Positions 34,601-45,244 of a stretch of DNA of 64,000 bases are shown one piece after another; the first letter of the stretch is position 1, and each line of letters starts with the position of its first letter. The translations under genes and the position numbers were made by a program. This stretch comes from Schizochytrium sp. TIO01 (taxonomy: Eukaryota > Sar > Bigyra > Thraustochytrida > Thraustochytriidae). The notes under the pieces were generated by a model that was not told where the DNA came from, made no database searches, and saw only the letters and a list, made by a program, of their open reading frames with translations. The DNA is taken from assembly GCA_004764695.1 (NCBI GenBank), contig SMSO01000035.1:3849040-3913039 (forward strand), written 5' to 3'.

Positions 34601-35095
34601 GTAGGTCCCGTTCGGATTTCCGCAAGCCATGCATGCATCGTTTGCTACAGTCGATGCTTGAGGGCACTCCAAGCACCGAAATGCATCGCACCAGTAGTTA
34701 CTGACAGCGAGCGTGGTCTCGCAAGCATCAGAAGTGAAATAATCGTCCATATTAGTGATCCAGCCAGGCGCACATCGGCAACCCACCGACGTTGTATAAT
34801 CTCTTGACGCATAGGGTACAATGATATCTTGATAATCTGGAATACGAGCTGTCATGCCAGATGTTGTCAGCGGAATATTTGGAGGACTAGGGCATGACAG
34901 ACATCTGAAACTGGCAATATCAAGGTACTCATCGTCTGCGCAGTCTGTAACAGAGATTGCTTTCTCTGCTGCTTTCGAGATATGTGCAGAGCTCAATGTG
35001 ACTAGTGCTAATGCAAAGGTAAAAAGTTTGCACCATTCCCTCTTGGTTATGTCGCTCACTAAGTCTGCCTTGGTCTGCATTAGCTTTGTCATCAT
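31607..35095 (-). CDS. TMEM67: meckelin, ciliary transition-zone membrane protein
   Basis: Homologue of MKS3/TMEM67, a transition-zone protein that helps gate entry of membrane proteins into cilia. The 1162 residues are somewhat longer than animal meckelin (about 995). Order: signal-anchor-like hydrophobic stretch (about 21-38); cysteine-rich ectodomain with CxxC pairs (about 50-285); a Ser-rich low-complexity insert (about 303-350); a beta-rich ectodomain; then about six or seven hydrophobic segments (670-690, 712-742, 763-790, 843-858, 884-903, 1100-1140). Family blocks are DWEKPRG (798-804), WRTIFMANEWNELQ (824-837) and HGFYLHCRSQHEFADCSM (937-954). Two adjacent ATGs give starts one codon apart. 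The gene is a single exon. Its presence implies that this organism builds a motile or sensory flagellum at some stage. Confidence 0.94.
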   Translation of the reverse strand: MMTKLMQTKADLVSDITKREWCKLFTFALALVTLSSAHISKAAEKAISVTDCADDEYLDIASFRCLSCPSPPNIPLTTSGMTARIPDYQDIIVPYASRDYTTSVGCRCAPGWITNMDDYFTSDACETTLAVSNYWCDAFRCLECPQASTVANDACMACGNPNGTYEGTDISYNSDTKMCECTNSSHVLRELDLNGEPLAYKHCEPCPAGSILRTLYLEARAEDGVEDDPDIVEEDSYICQACPHPAMVVYNNRCVCALPSENSPTWTQVGIEGVGSGITCVLTTEVAYVNLQRYAEIEYTHVVPTSSPSESRRLLRTQESDEQPSSAPSSISSSATLRGGRRQLLSSSSGEGYTSYTIRNSVIFNHYFPLAGTKCRYLRDAHGVQACQALANLCVLQQYNNDVPACELIDDINTNRAQWNDVTWDWRLLTPWLRYEDLAPTVLADTGIDLEFSFDMEQESGTYDYMQFVMARFSLAGEFLGWSNVTTEFEYCMPTENQVPTWRQFGYGYERTYSCNLYNLMNSFPEPEFYDLYLVDYANGGRLYPVPVRNLNLVEDEAFPNENTAVEDEADDMLTRRFFFYDQISSKVSATDEPSVIRYAKSIRLTTTVQEIVTNKIYPPVLEILYEERLVSDFYRNGVDEEGNPPEETTYVELVFTVEYTENFDGFWQSTSAFFGITMTIVGLFGLLRLYNWSRRNSRLPGDAPVNFGFILRGISYMLSTFSTVFFWFLFAFSAYFFIFFKMQDRVHLLLPVDREEYGSEDDYYPFILVLQLCFFGQLARMIEIVIVQSNVDIFFLDWEKPRGRIQSKRGDGTKTKFAPISVWRTIFMANEWNELQRLRRYNLEFALLLLSTILIAGDLQYLATPTPDFQDLSEGPLNPVLRFFNTCFWYIVITSVQIFFKWAIQDRYITEPPTHSLIDLCTIAKVSIFVLDEEYHGFYLHCRSQHEFADCSMLEISRQLRQEEEGLTTDRGLPGCPEKGLQAFEIYVTGEWKRQYNHIFSTMMTEEIQGAHSDTGSFLLRVLRRKNDRPVAEKLVRASRKLNAFLRSFVNQDSSEFPIQHRDQTFLHRFLHTPPEMMNSKDNIFFPDPFYQYDRVLLYGQTWNLILFNMLCITTFDIWWDSTVLSIFFAFMLDRIFVITRELFGNTNLSQKTLVDDRFLI

Positions 35096-36042
35096 GGGCG
35101 ATAAACGGAGTGTCTAGCTGCTTGTTTGGTTTGCGTACAAAACCAAGAAACCTGCAGCTCTCCTCTGTGGTTTGATTCAATTACCTTGCAAGAAGCTTTG
35201 CTGTGTCTCTTGCAAGGTAGCAAGCTCTCCTCTCCGTTCACCCTTTGCCTCTCCCAAATCCTCACGTGATGGTTTGGTGTTGCGCTCGTTGCTGTGGTCA
35301 AAAGCGTGTCTGTCTATGCCGTTTCTTATATCCCACGCAACTGCTCGCACAGCTCTTCGTGCAAGGCTTCAACTCACCCCTTGCAGTACGTTTACTCAGC
35401 TCCGTGTTGGCAGCTTTGCACAAGAGTGTTGCTAGCGTCTTGGTGCCCTGCAGGATGCGACAGCTGGGCGTTAGCCCTTGTTGGTCTTGAAGTTGATGAT
35501 TTACCCTGAGAAACGTTGTGGCCCAGGTCCTCTTTAATAATTCTCCTTAGCATTCGTTCAATTTAAACAGTTTGCTATCCCTCTTTTTCCACCTTCCTTT
35601 TCTTGGTAGAACTCACTACTTAAGCTATCAAAAGTACATATTTTCCCTTCACTAAAACATATTCATGCATGCATCCAAGCCCTTAATTCTCAGTCAAACA
35701 CCTTCTCCTCCCAGACAATCACTTGAGCTGAGCCCTATCTCTCAGTACCTGTTTTCTTCTCTAAACCGAACGCGAACCATGCAGAATAATATCCCAACGC
35801 AAGCGCAAGAAATACTGCGAATACTGCCGAACGGTCAAGTGCACAACCCTTTCTTACTTGCGTTCCTCATTAGAATTTATGGAACTAATAGAACATTTGG
35901 AAAATAGTGCCATGTTTTGATGATAGATAAATGAAATCTGAGATGATAGGGCCAACTTCGAAACCAAATTTGCTTTCTCCTGAAGGTTGATCTGCGAAGC
36001 CGAGCTTCATCTGTGCCCCGAGCGCCAGCTTATCTCGCTACG
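35096..36042. other. divergent promoter region, meckelin (-) and MED30-like (+)
   Basis: About 0.95 kb between two start codons pointing away from each other. It holds both promoters and leaders. No supported gene lies inside, and the frames of 70-90 codons look random. Confidence 0.6.
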
Positions 36043-36819
36043 ATGCCGAAGCAGGTTCCCCTCGCTCCTCCGAGCGGCTCTAGTCCCGGCGTGAGTGCCG
36101 ATCTGTCTCGCGACGGCGTGGACGCCGTTCATGAGGCGGTCTGCGCTGCAAGCGATGTTTTGCGGCACCTTGCTGAGGGCCTCGCGCGGCGTGTAGAGGG
36201 CGGTCAAGCAAGCTCTGGTCAGCAGGACCATGCTGCTCGTACCTTGCGTCCCGATGCTGCTGATTTGCGATCAGGCTTCATGGACGAGGATCTGCTTGAT
36301 GTGCTTGAAGAAGAGCAAGAGGCCGCTGCTCTTGAACCCGCGCTCGAACCCACGTTTGAGCAGACATCATCTGCGCCAGATGACGAGGATGGAGATGATA
36401 ACGATGATGATAACGATGATGATGATGATAATGACGATGACGATAATGACGAAGTTGATGACGAGAACGACGACGACATGGACAATATGGATACGGAGAA
36501 GTCTAATAACAACAATCAGAGCAACGGTGATGATGAAGCCAAAGATGCAGAGGCCTTCACGGCAGCATTCAGGAGGTATGAAGCAGCTGTCCGGACGTTG
36601 ACTCCGCTCGCGGCGCATCTTGATGCTGGGAAAAGCGCTGCTGCAGGTGGTCCTAAGGCATCAGAGTATTCAACGCCGGCCTCGGCAGAGGAGTTGGCGG
36701 AGCTGCAGAGGCTTCGAACGGAGGTGCATGAGAAGAATGCAAGGTTAAAATTGCTAATTGACAGGCTTAGGGTGTTGCAACAGCAGTTAGCGACCTTTTC
36801 GGATAAAGGATACCAGTGA
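36043..36819 (+). CDS. MED30: Mediator complex subunit 30-like protein
   Basis: Predicted head-region subunit of Mediator, the coactivator that links activators to RNA polymerase II. The start is ATG 36043; the frame is open upstream to a GTG at 36013 that I do not use. In 258 residues, three blocks resemble MED30. The N-terminal helix is LSRDGVDAVHEAVCAASDVL (about 21-40). The middle helix is FRRYEAAVRTLTPLAAHLDA (about 176-196). The C-terminal helix is EKNARLKLLIDRLRVLQQQL (about 230-250). Between the first two lies a low-complexity Asp/Asn/Glu insert of about 50 residues, absent from the human protein as I know it. MED30 is poorly conserved, so this is an inference from helix pattern and order. 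A generic acidic coiled-coil protein is the alternative. Confidence 0.62.
   Translation: MPKQVPLAPPSGSSPGVSADLSRDGVDAVHEAVCAASDVLRHLAEGLARRVEGGQASSGQQDHAARTLRPDAADLRSGFMDEDLLDVLEEEQEAAALEPALEPTFEQTSSAPDDEDGDDNDDDNDDDDDNDDDDNDEVDDENDDDMDNMDTEKSNNNNQSNGDDEAKDAEAFTAAFRRYEAAVRTLTPLAAHLDAGKSAAAGGPKASEYSTPASAEELAELQRLRTEVHEKNARLKLLIDRLRVLQQQLATFSDKGYQ
36380..36530 (+). repeat. GAT/GAC/AAC codon repeat within the MED30-like gene
   Basis: Mostly GAT, GAC and AAC codons with mixed third bases. It encodes the acidic D/N tract. Confidence 0.85.
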
Positions 36820-38398
36820 GTGACTCGTCTTTGCTAAAAGGTATTTTTGCGACTTTTAGGACTGAAATCATCTGTCAAAGATAAGACTGTTGGGCTGGTC
36901 GAGGAGTGCACGCCATGTGAATATCGTTGCATGATTTTTGCTCAGCCAAAAAGCTTAAAGTTGAGTTGCGTTCTACTTTGCATTTACAGAAAGAGACTTG
37001 TTAAGCTCTCCAGAAGAGCTTTATAATAGTAGAAAGATCTCAGACAAAGTTTAGTCTGCAACTGAGGTTTTAAAATGAACAAGGGCATACACACATAGTC
37101 TCAACGTTGGAACATTTTGTAGAATCAGATGGATGCACAAGAAGCTACAACGAAGGCCAAAATTGCTCGTCTGTGTAGAGTAGAGGCTTCGCGTTAGGGT
37201 TGCTTCATTTTTAACATCTGCAGCTACACATACGTGTACTCGTTTCAAAGACCAGGCCGTGTAGCTCATGAGTAGAACTGTTGATCATATTGGTTCTTTT
37301 AGAAATGGGCATTCCCTTTTTTACAGCGGGTTCTCTTCAGTGATCTGTAGGTGTTATTACATATATTGCCCTCTTCGTGCATGTTATCTATAGGGCAAGA
37401 AGTCATCTGGTAAACCATTTGAGAAATAATCAACCGTTTTAAAAGTTTATGTTATTACTATTTTACGAGCTACTATTGTCCTGTTTTATGTAAATGCGAA
37501 CTATGGCAGAAATACTTTGTGTGAACAACTTGATATAAACTTTTGGCAAGTTTGTACATAGTATGTTCAAATTTCAAAAGCCTGAATGCAAAAAAAGCCT
37601 GTCCTTTTTCTCGACATAGCTTTTCTGATACATTCATTTTCTATTTAGAGAGCTCTAAATGTGATTTGTGCCATGTTTGCCTTTGTGAAGGTGTCTGTTT
37701 AAATATGCCAAACGTACTGACCAACCACTCCTCGTCTCCAAGGGCATTGATAAATGCCAAAACTTCGTTCTTCTATTTTTATTTTTATAAGTTGCTGAAA
37801 ATTTGAGAAGGCATAATGCTGTCGAATATTTAGTTTTCACCAATCGCATCTGGATGCTGCTATGATGTTCAACCAATTTGAAGTAGATGGCCAAACTAAT
37901 TCCCGACTCTTTGGCGGCAAGTTTCTTAGAAGGCATCGTAGTAGCCCTGCAATTGAAAAAATAGAAAAAAAAATATTATTATTATAAGAAGGGCAGAAAA
38001 TAAGTTATTGGAGTGTGTGATTGTAGTAAGTCATGAATTACTTCAAGACAAATCGCGGAGCAAAGCCAAGACGGCAAGCATACGGCCAGCGATGATGCGC
38101 AAAGCAGCTGCCGCGTGGCGGCCTGCCTTGCGGTCGTTCTATAAAAGGTGAGTAAGTTGAGCTGGTTCGTCCTCCGCTCAGTTTCTGCACTCTTTGAGAA
38201 GGATGTTCGATGGGTGGGTAGTGAACGGATGGTTCTGACGCAAGATTCGTATGGCGGTGCCAAAGCAGTGTCCGTGAGTGCGAACAATGCTCGAGAAGAG
38301 GCGAAGGCGACTAACTTAGCTATTGCGAATGCCGCAGAGTTCATCCTGACCTTTTAGGCCAGCTTCCAGAGCATGTACAGTCGGAGAACCAGTCGTCA
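36820..38398. other. intergenic region before the 38.4 kb gene
   Basis: About 1.6 kb, AT-rich (36820-38000), with no supported gene. The right end (38040-38398) is GC-richer and is presumably the promoter and leader of the next gene. It includes a TATAAAAG string at 38140 and a candidate 5'-leader intron. Confidence 0.55.
38148..38357 (+). other. candidate 5'-leader intron
   Basis: The donor AAAG|GTGAGTAAG at 38148 is close to the eukaryotic consensus. The acceptor end CTGACCTTTTAG at 38357 has a branch-like CTGAC and a short T tract. Splicing would remove 210 nt from the leader of the gene starting at 38399. I found no upstream ATG that would stay in frame after splicing, so the coding start would not change. 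A weaker donor lies at 38274 (GTGAGT). Confidence 0.35.
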
Positions 38399-39223
38399 AT
38401 GCAGGAACTTGAGAATATTTTATCGAACATGCCGTCAGGCAAGGTGAACTTGCGTTTTCACGTGGTGCATGAAGACCGCAAAAGCGTAGAACAAATTGCA
38501 AGACTCTCAGTTGTCGGAGGTGGTGACTCGCAATCATGGTCACGACGACTTGACGATGCACTATTATTGCTACTTCGAGATGTCGTCAGTCCAGATATTA
38601 TGCCAGAACATGTGAAAGATGCATTGAGATACCAGGCGAAAGAAAAGGAAATGCGGGCCCGGCACCAGCTTGATCGAAGAACTGGAAGCAGTGTTGAGGA
38701 GATGGCTGAAGGTTGGAGCAAATTCCAAGGAGAATGGGTGGAAGCCGCAAGGCAGACCAAATACAATGCACAGCGGATCCGGGAGACTGCTGCACAACAG
38801 TCTGCTTGGTATTGGCGCCAACCAATTTCTGGGGAAACTTTTAGTGAGACACCAGGCCAGGCAATCTCTAAACTTTTTGAAAAAGATCGTTTGCGCTGCT
38901 CGTCTGGCATTGACCCAGAAGACGGCTTGGAGTTCGCCTTAGCAGTTCTGAAAAGGCTTGGCCTTGAGCATCTGCAAAACTTGGAGACAGCTTTGCTTCG
39001 GGACATCATTATTCAGGTCGTCGACTACGATACAAAGACAGCACTCAAGGGCCAAGCTATTCAAATTAGTATGAAGTTGACGCCTGAACGAGCCTCTTCA
39101 TTTGTTGCTGAGGTAATTGAGAAATTTGTGGAGGTTCATAATTCAACTATAAAAAGCTCCAAGCGTTCTATCTTTGAGATGTATAACGAGCATCGATCTT
39201 CTTCTGGTAGTGCTTCCTCATGA
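38399..39223 (+). CDS. conserved-looking protein of unknown function, 274 residues
   Basis: I do not recognise a family. The protein is soluble, with no signal peptide or hydrophobic segment. It is mainly helical and charged: a Leu-rich helix (about 53-62, DALLLLLRDV), a basic/acidic helical stretch (about 75-130), the aromatic segment WYWRQPISGETF (about 136-147) and a C-terminal helical half ending in a Ser-rich tail. The frame is open upstream to a TAA at 38312, so translation could begin no earlier than 38315, and ATG 38399 is the only ATG there. Even amino-acid composition, length and absence of repeats support a real gene. A role cannot be given. Confidence 0.75.
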   Translation: MQELENILSNMPSGKVNLRFHVVHEDRKSVEQIARLSVVGGGDSQSWSRRLDDALLLLLRDVVSPDIMPEHVKDALRYQAKEKEMRARHQLDRRTGSSVEEMAEGWSKFQGEWVEAARQTKYNAQRIRETAAQQSAWYWRQPISGETFSETPGQAISKLFEKDRLRCSSGIDPEDGLEFALAVLKRLGLEHLQNLETALLRDIIIQVVDYDTKTALKGQAIQISMKLTPERASSFVAEVIEKFVEVHNSTIKSSKRSIFEMYNEHRSSSGSASS

Positions 39224-39638
39224 GGGGAGTTGATTATTCATGTTACTTCACTTAGCCCATTGCAATTGTAAATGTTTAGGTAACCATGGTACAAAAAGTA
39301 TTGTATTGTTTTGCTCCTTGTGCCAAAGTGATTTCATACATATATCCATACATATATCCACTCATCTATCCATGTTGTTGTAGATCTCTTACATCCCGAA
39401 AGGCTTTGCCAAGATATGACGCTGTGTGATAAAGCGCGTAGCTCTTCATTTAAACGAATTGACTTAAAGGAACCAACCTGTCGGCACTACACATGAAGCA
39501 TGATCAGTTTGTATAATTGTTGCATTGCTTTTTTCATTCATGAGCCGGCGATGCCAATACTCAATGGAATTTGTTTGCTCTCTGAGTCAACCGTTAGTAT
39601 TTCTAAATACATGCTTCATTTCCATTTCAGTGGTTCAG

Positions 39639-39644
39639 AATAAA
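39639..39644 (+). terminator. candidate polyadenylation signal of the 38.4 kb gene
   Basis: AATAAA about 415 nt after the stop codon. It is a sequence match at a plausible but long distance. Confidence 0.25.
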
Positions 39645-41499
39645 TGCAATTAGATTGATGAGTTAATGAGCCTAAGGTGAAAAATGTTAAACACGACCTT
39701 CAAGCTGGTTGCGCACAAGACGCCACCTTTTCGAGGAACAAAAATAGAGCGTGTTCTCAGCAATCACTCAACAATCTTTTTCGTGCAAGATTTCAGAGTA
39801 AGCAAAATCAGCCGGGAGCGAAGGATAAAATTCATTTTTAAATAGTAGCCCACTACTATTAATTATACATTCTGAGCCAGATAATGTGTATCGACTTGCA
39901 TTTACAATCCGGGGCATCGTGGCTTCCCTCTAGCTGGCTAAATTTAGGCACAAGCTTCTTCTCCTTCGATCCTTTACATAATTAATCTCTCCTAGTCATT
40001 CCATGAAATCATTTCCCATACATCATATCGCAAACCATAATTACACCAGCCTCCAAGCAGGTAGGACCTAGGCATTCTACTCTCTTCATCCCTCAGGTCT
40101 GTCTCCTGATAATAGCACTCAGCAGTTCCTTGGCTCTTCCGACGTCCGTCTACTTTGTCGAAAGTGGAAAAGAACGAATGAACAGAAAGTAGTAGGTAGT
40201 ACCACATAGTACAACTGCCTAGGAGTAGCTAGCTAGAGTAGAGAACAAACAAAAAGATAAACTAATAAAACAAAGGATCCCTTCTTTGAGCTAATGCCGA
40301 TGGTGATGGCAAAGTCTCGCAGAATCAACCCCAAAAGAGAACTATCCAGCTCCAGAACTCGGCTCTTCCAACGCTCGTGAGGTTCTGAGAGGGCTGGCTT
40401 CTCGCCAGTTCCATTAGAGCTTTAAGCCCATCCTATCGTCGAGGCAGCAGCCATAGACAGCTCGAGCGACGGACTTTTCCTGGCAACGTACATCTGCAAT
40501 CGCGCTGAGGTCGAGAACGACGACAACGAGAACGACGGCGACGGCGAAGACGACAGCGAGCCTGGATGCGCCAAGAGCATTGCGCCTGTGACGCTTTCCT
40601 CGCGTTGTGCCAAGGGTGGTTTTTTTGCAAGCTAGCTACGTGGCCCGCTAGAGGCCAGGAGCCTGAGACTCTCAATGTTGCGAGCAGGGTCCGTGAAGAT
40701 CTCGCTCGATGAGCTCCAGGCTCGAGGCTTTTCACTGCACCAGCTGTCTCCTCTCGCTTCTTGCTACGCAGGTCGGCGCCTTGGGTCAGCTCGGGCACCA
40801 TCTTGAAGCTTGGAGCTGGCGCTTCGAAAGCTCCGCACGAAGATGCCGCCGGGAAAGTCCACGCTCTGCGACTCTGCGGCGAGCGAGCTGAGCTGCAAGC
40901 TGCATCCACGGAGAGTTGAGACCTCCCTCTTGAAGCCCAGCAGGCCGCTTCTGCCGGTTTCCATAAGGTTCATTCCTTCGACCGCAAAATGGCAGGCATC
41001 CGTTTTCGAGATCGCCATCGGCGTCGCTGATGCCGTTGATTGTGCTGCTCTTGCCGTTGCTGCCGTTAAGTCTCAAAATCCGCTCGAGCAGGAGGAGGAA
41101 CTTCGAGGGTGGAGAGCTCGCGAGGTCTCTCGGGGGGCGCAGACTGCAGGAGCAGACTTCGCTAGGTCTACTGTGAAGTTTGGTTGGCGCAAAGCAAAGT
41201 TCCTTGGGCCTGGGCAGTTTGATTCGGTCAGGCAAATCGAGCCATGTGAGCATCACCGTCGCAGCAGTTAGAGATAGTCATTCGCGATCTAACTAAACCT
41301 CAGACGTGGAGTTCTTGGCAGCCTGCTCCAGCAGCACTCTCTCTGTGCGGGATCTGCGGGACAACTGCCGGAGAACACGTCCATCGGAGGCTCACTCGTG
41401 TTGATCTTGGAGGAGTTGGGATTGATTGATCGCAGCTTGAGAAAGAGAACTTTCGGGCTTCTTTCGACGACATGACGCTCACAGAAATTAAAGCAAACA

Positions 41500-41500
<1 letters not shown>

Positions 41501-41563
<63 letters not shown>

Positions 41564-41565
41564 GG
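41501..41565. repeat. (GAAA)n followed by (GA)n
   Basis: Long GAAA tetranucleotide run that passes directly into a GA dinucleotide run. Confidence 0.95.
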
Positions 41566-44500
41566 AAAGAACAGCAGAGCAACTTACATACCCAATGAAT
41601 AATACTTCTTAGGTACACAGAGGTACAATTTTCTTTTCGGTATTCCTTTTCAAGTTAGAACTCGGAAAGACTTCTTCATCACTAAAAACATTGTTAAAGA
41701 AAAAGGAAGCAGTTGGATTTTTTATTTATTTAATTGAAAAGTTACAATGTTAAATAGAAAATTATACTACAGTAACAACAAACAAGCTTGCAACGGGAAC
41801 CTTGACAAGAAAGACTGTCGAGTAATTCTGGTATGTACCCACTCATATACCTACCTACCTGCTGAATAGATTAAAGTTGCTCAATTGAGCACAGTAAATC
41901 GAAAGTTTGCAGTCAGAGCAAACGCAAGAATAACTTCAGTTTATCCATTTTTTTTTTCATTTTTTTTTTCATTTTCTGTTGTAAGTAATAATCGAGAGTC
42001 CTGAGGTTGGGTTCAAGTTGCTTCGTGGACTCTCGGTGATATGCTTGAGAACAACCACCTACGCCAACCAAAATGAGTTCAACCTGCGGAGAATTATTAC
42101 AGCCGTTTCAGTGAAATTTGGTGCTACGTTAGAGGGAGAACGTTAGGGGGAGAACGATTACATTTGAGCTCAATTGCTTGTCGGATAATCCAGTTTTACG
42201 GACGTGCGAGATGGGGATACTTTTGCACGCTCAGGCAGGACAAGACTACGCATGAGTGCCTGGGAAACGGGTTATCATCGCTTGACCCGAAGGCACCTAG
42301 TACTCTTGAAGATTTGAAAATCGATGTGTTGTTGTTGTTAGTGCTCAGAACCATCAATTGGCCTTTAGCATCGCCCCATTAATTTTGCCAAATGCGTCAG
42401 CTTTGGACACCGATGCGGTGCATCTTCTTCATGCTCCTCTGTATCAATTTCACTTCATTACGACCGGTGAAAAGCACGTGCAAGTTCGTTTTCTTGGCAG
42501 TTGTATATCTTTTGAACGGCACGTTTTGCCCCTTCAACAAGGTGTTCGTAACTGCCGAAGTTCCTTTATGGGATGAAATAAGAGAAGATTTGTAAAAAAA
42601 CTACTCTCAGACTGATCAACTGCAGGCACTCTGCCACCTCTTTGTTGTACGGAACGAAAACAAAGGACGTCACTCAGCGTAGGCCAAGGCTAGTCTCGCC
42701 TGTTATTTCGTCTGATTCACGGATCAGAATTTATAAATCATGACTCATAGCTCACACCAAAAAGCTGATGTTTCCTTTGTCCTTTTTTTCCTGGATGCGG
42801 AAGTTATATTGACTGGGTTTGAAGGCAGTAGCTTCCGACACCCGGCCCAGTCATCTGTCCACACTGGTACACGCTGTCGGAGCTGCTCGAATAAGCACCA
42901 GCTTTGGGTTCGTAGTTGAAATTGAGCTCTCTTGTTGTGTGCAAGTTATTCATTTCTAGTTCGTTATTCGTTATTTATTTATTCATTATTTCACTAATCT
43001 TGAAGATTATTGTAATTTTTGTAATTGCAAAAATAGAGTACTCGGAGAATGACAAGATGGTGCGAAAACAGGTGTTTTCATTTCGACAACTGATTCTTCA
43101 AAAAATTGTCGTGGGCGAGTAGGCGAGCATGGTTGCATTTCCGGATTTCATGACAGTACTTGTCAGATTTTTGAAGTGAGTAAAAGTAAAGACTTATAAA
43201 TTGCTGCCAATTGTTTGTATAGCAGAGAGTTTAAAAAAACAATAATACCATTTTTTAATTTTTTTAAACTTTTGTTCTTCTGCCCCACACATTCATCTCA
43301 TTATCTAAACGAAAGTAAGAGGTTTTAGATACACAGGAATGTGACAAACGTCTCGCTGGTCGAAGGCTTCAGCTCGGAGCTGCTGAAGGCCATGGCAGCG
43401 TGTGCATGGCAAATATATATTTGTGCAGCACTTTAGCCTGAATACCTCCGCTTTCCTCGAGATCAAATGCAATACAGTCTTTGCAAACTTTGCAAATATA
43501 ACAGCTTTTTGCACACGTGTTTTTTTGTTTGTATTTTTTGCTCGATCAGCCATGCGCGATGAGCTTACTAGACCAGCAGCCACAGCGGCGACGGCACACC
43601 AGGCATTTCTACGCGTAGATTGTAGCTCACTGATGCCTACCTTCGTGGGCTATGGACTATCACAGTAGTTGTGCAGAAATTCAATTTATTTTTCTTAAAG
43701 CAGAGGATGGTCCTGCAGAAGAAGTATTCGTATGTGAATAGATATTCATTTAACCAATTGTTCAAATGACTACGAGACAAATTGCAGCGCCATGGGTTTC
43801 GAGTTTATGTCGGAAGTGCTCACCTCACCCACTCAAACTGCAAGGGTCTCGGAGTCGGGAGAATGAAACTTGGTGAAACGCTCGGAGATCTTGGTTCGCT
43901 CCGCGTCCGTATCAAATCAACAAGTTTCATTTATTAATAAATTACAGTCTTGCACAATTCATTTTGGGTAACCCTGATTATAGTTGAAATATCGCCTGCA
44001 AGGCAAAGCAAGCAGACCTTCCATGTGCATTTCGACGTCTTCCTCAAAAAGAGAGCCTTGCGACTAAACTCATGGTGTAGTAATTGTAGCACCAGAACAA
44101 ATTTTTGCACATTTCATTGCAAAACGTCCGTTCTGAAGTGTAATAATCAACGCCGGGACCCTTGTAAAGTTTGGGTCTATATAGCAGGCGATACAAACGA
44201 TTCTATTTGCTTTCTTCACATGGTTTTAGCTCAAACTCAACCCATCAGATGTTTGTCAAGAAAAGACTTGGAGTTCAACTCTTTTACTGCTATTGTAGTA
44301 GAAACCTAGTTTCCGCGCGTGTCTGTGCACAACCATGAGCGTTTTGTTACAAATACTTCTGGCGCGCGACTAATCGCACTGACAGGTCCGGCAGCCGCCA
44401 ACTCCAAGCTGACTGCAGTAGGGAGGTAGTTGCGAGCCAGCAGGCAGTTCGAAGGGAGAGCTCCTTAGCCTTGACGTTCTCGAGCAAGCTTTTGCTGACT

Positions 44501-45210
44501 CAGCAGATGCTTGCACGCATGCTTGTCCAAGTGTGCAAAACGCTCGTTCGAGGATAAAAGTTTGTGCAGACAACCGCCGAAAGATGGCTAATACTTCACT
44601 CTCGCACGAACAAAGTAACGCGATGCTTATGCTGGCCTTTGCTTGCTTGTGCGCTGGTGCCTCGAGGAGACTTCCCTAGTTGCGGCAAGGTCTCCTTGGA
44701 CGCATAACGTTGCTCGAAGGAATGTCGTTATCAGCAGTGGTCTCCTCGCCGCAAATTTACTTTACATTTTATATCAAAAATTTAATTATTTAAAAAACAA
44801 CTAAAAGACTTTTATCTAATTTTGCATTAAAACTATCTTCAACAGTGCCCAAATCAAAATATGATTATATTTAGTTTTCGAACATTGTATTTCTAGTTTT
44901 AAAATGAAATAATTAAATTAAAAAATATGTAGACCTAAATAAATAACTCAGGAAGGTGTCCTTTCGCCTTTCTCCGGGCCCAAAGACGGCTTATATCGCA
45001 AATTTTTCAAGATGAGGGTCGAGACGCTGCATGGTGAAGAAGTACCAAATCGAGGTGGTGAAAACGAGCGTGTACCTGGTTTGGTGGATGCCTCCCATGA
45101 GCATTTCGTGCTTTTCGCACTACCTACCTGCTTTGGGGCGGAGAACTTTTATCAATCTTTGATTTCCCGAGCACGTGCTGTCTACATGTTCAAAATGTAA
45201 ATCTGCCTGA

Positions 45211-45244
45211 AAACAAACAAACAAACAAACAAACAAACAAACAA
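45211..45244. repeat. (AAAC)n microsatellite
   Basis: About eight uninterrupted AAAC units. Confidence 0.95.

Noticed and set aside
40433-41271. Overlapping frames of 153-158 codons on both strands
   Set aside because: They conflict with each other, are Arg/Ser/Cys-rich, the + strand one opens at TTG, and no domain is visible. GC-rich composition explains their length.
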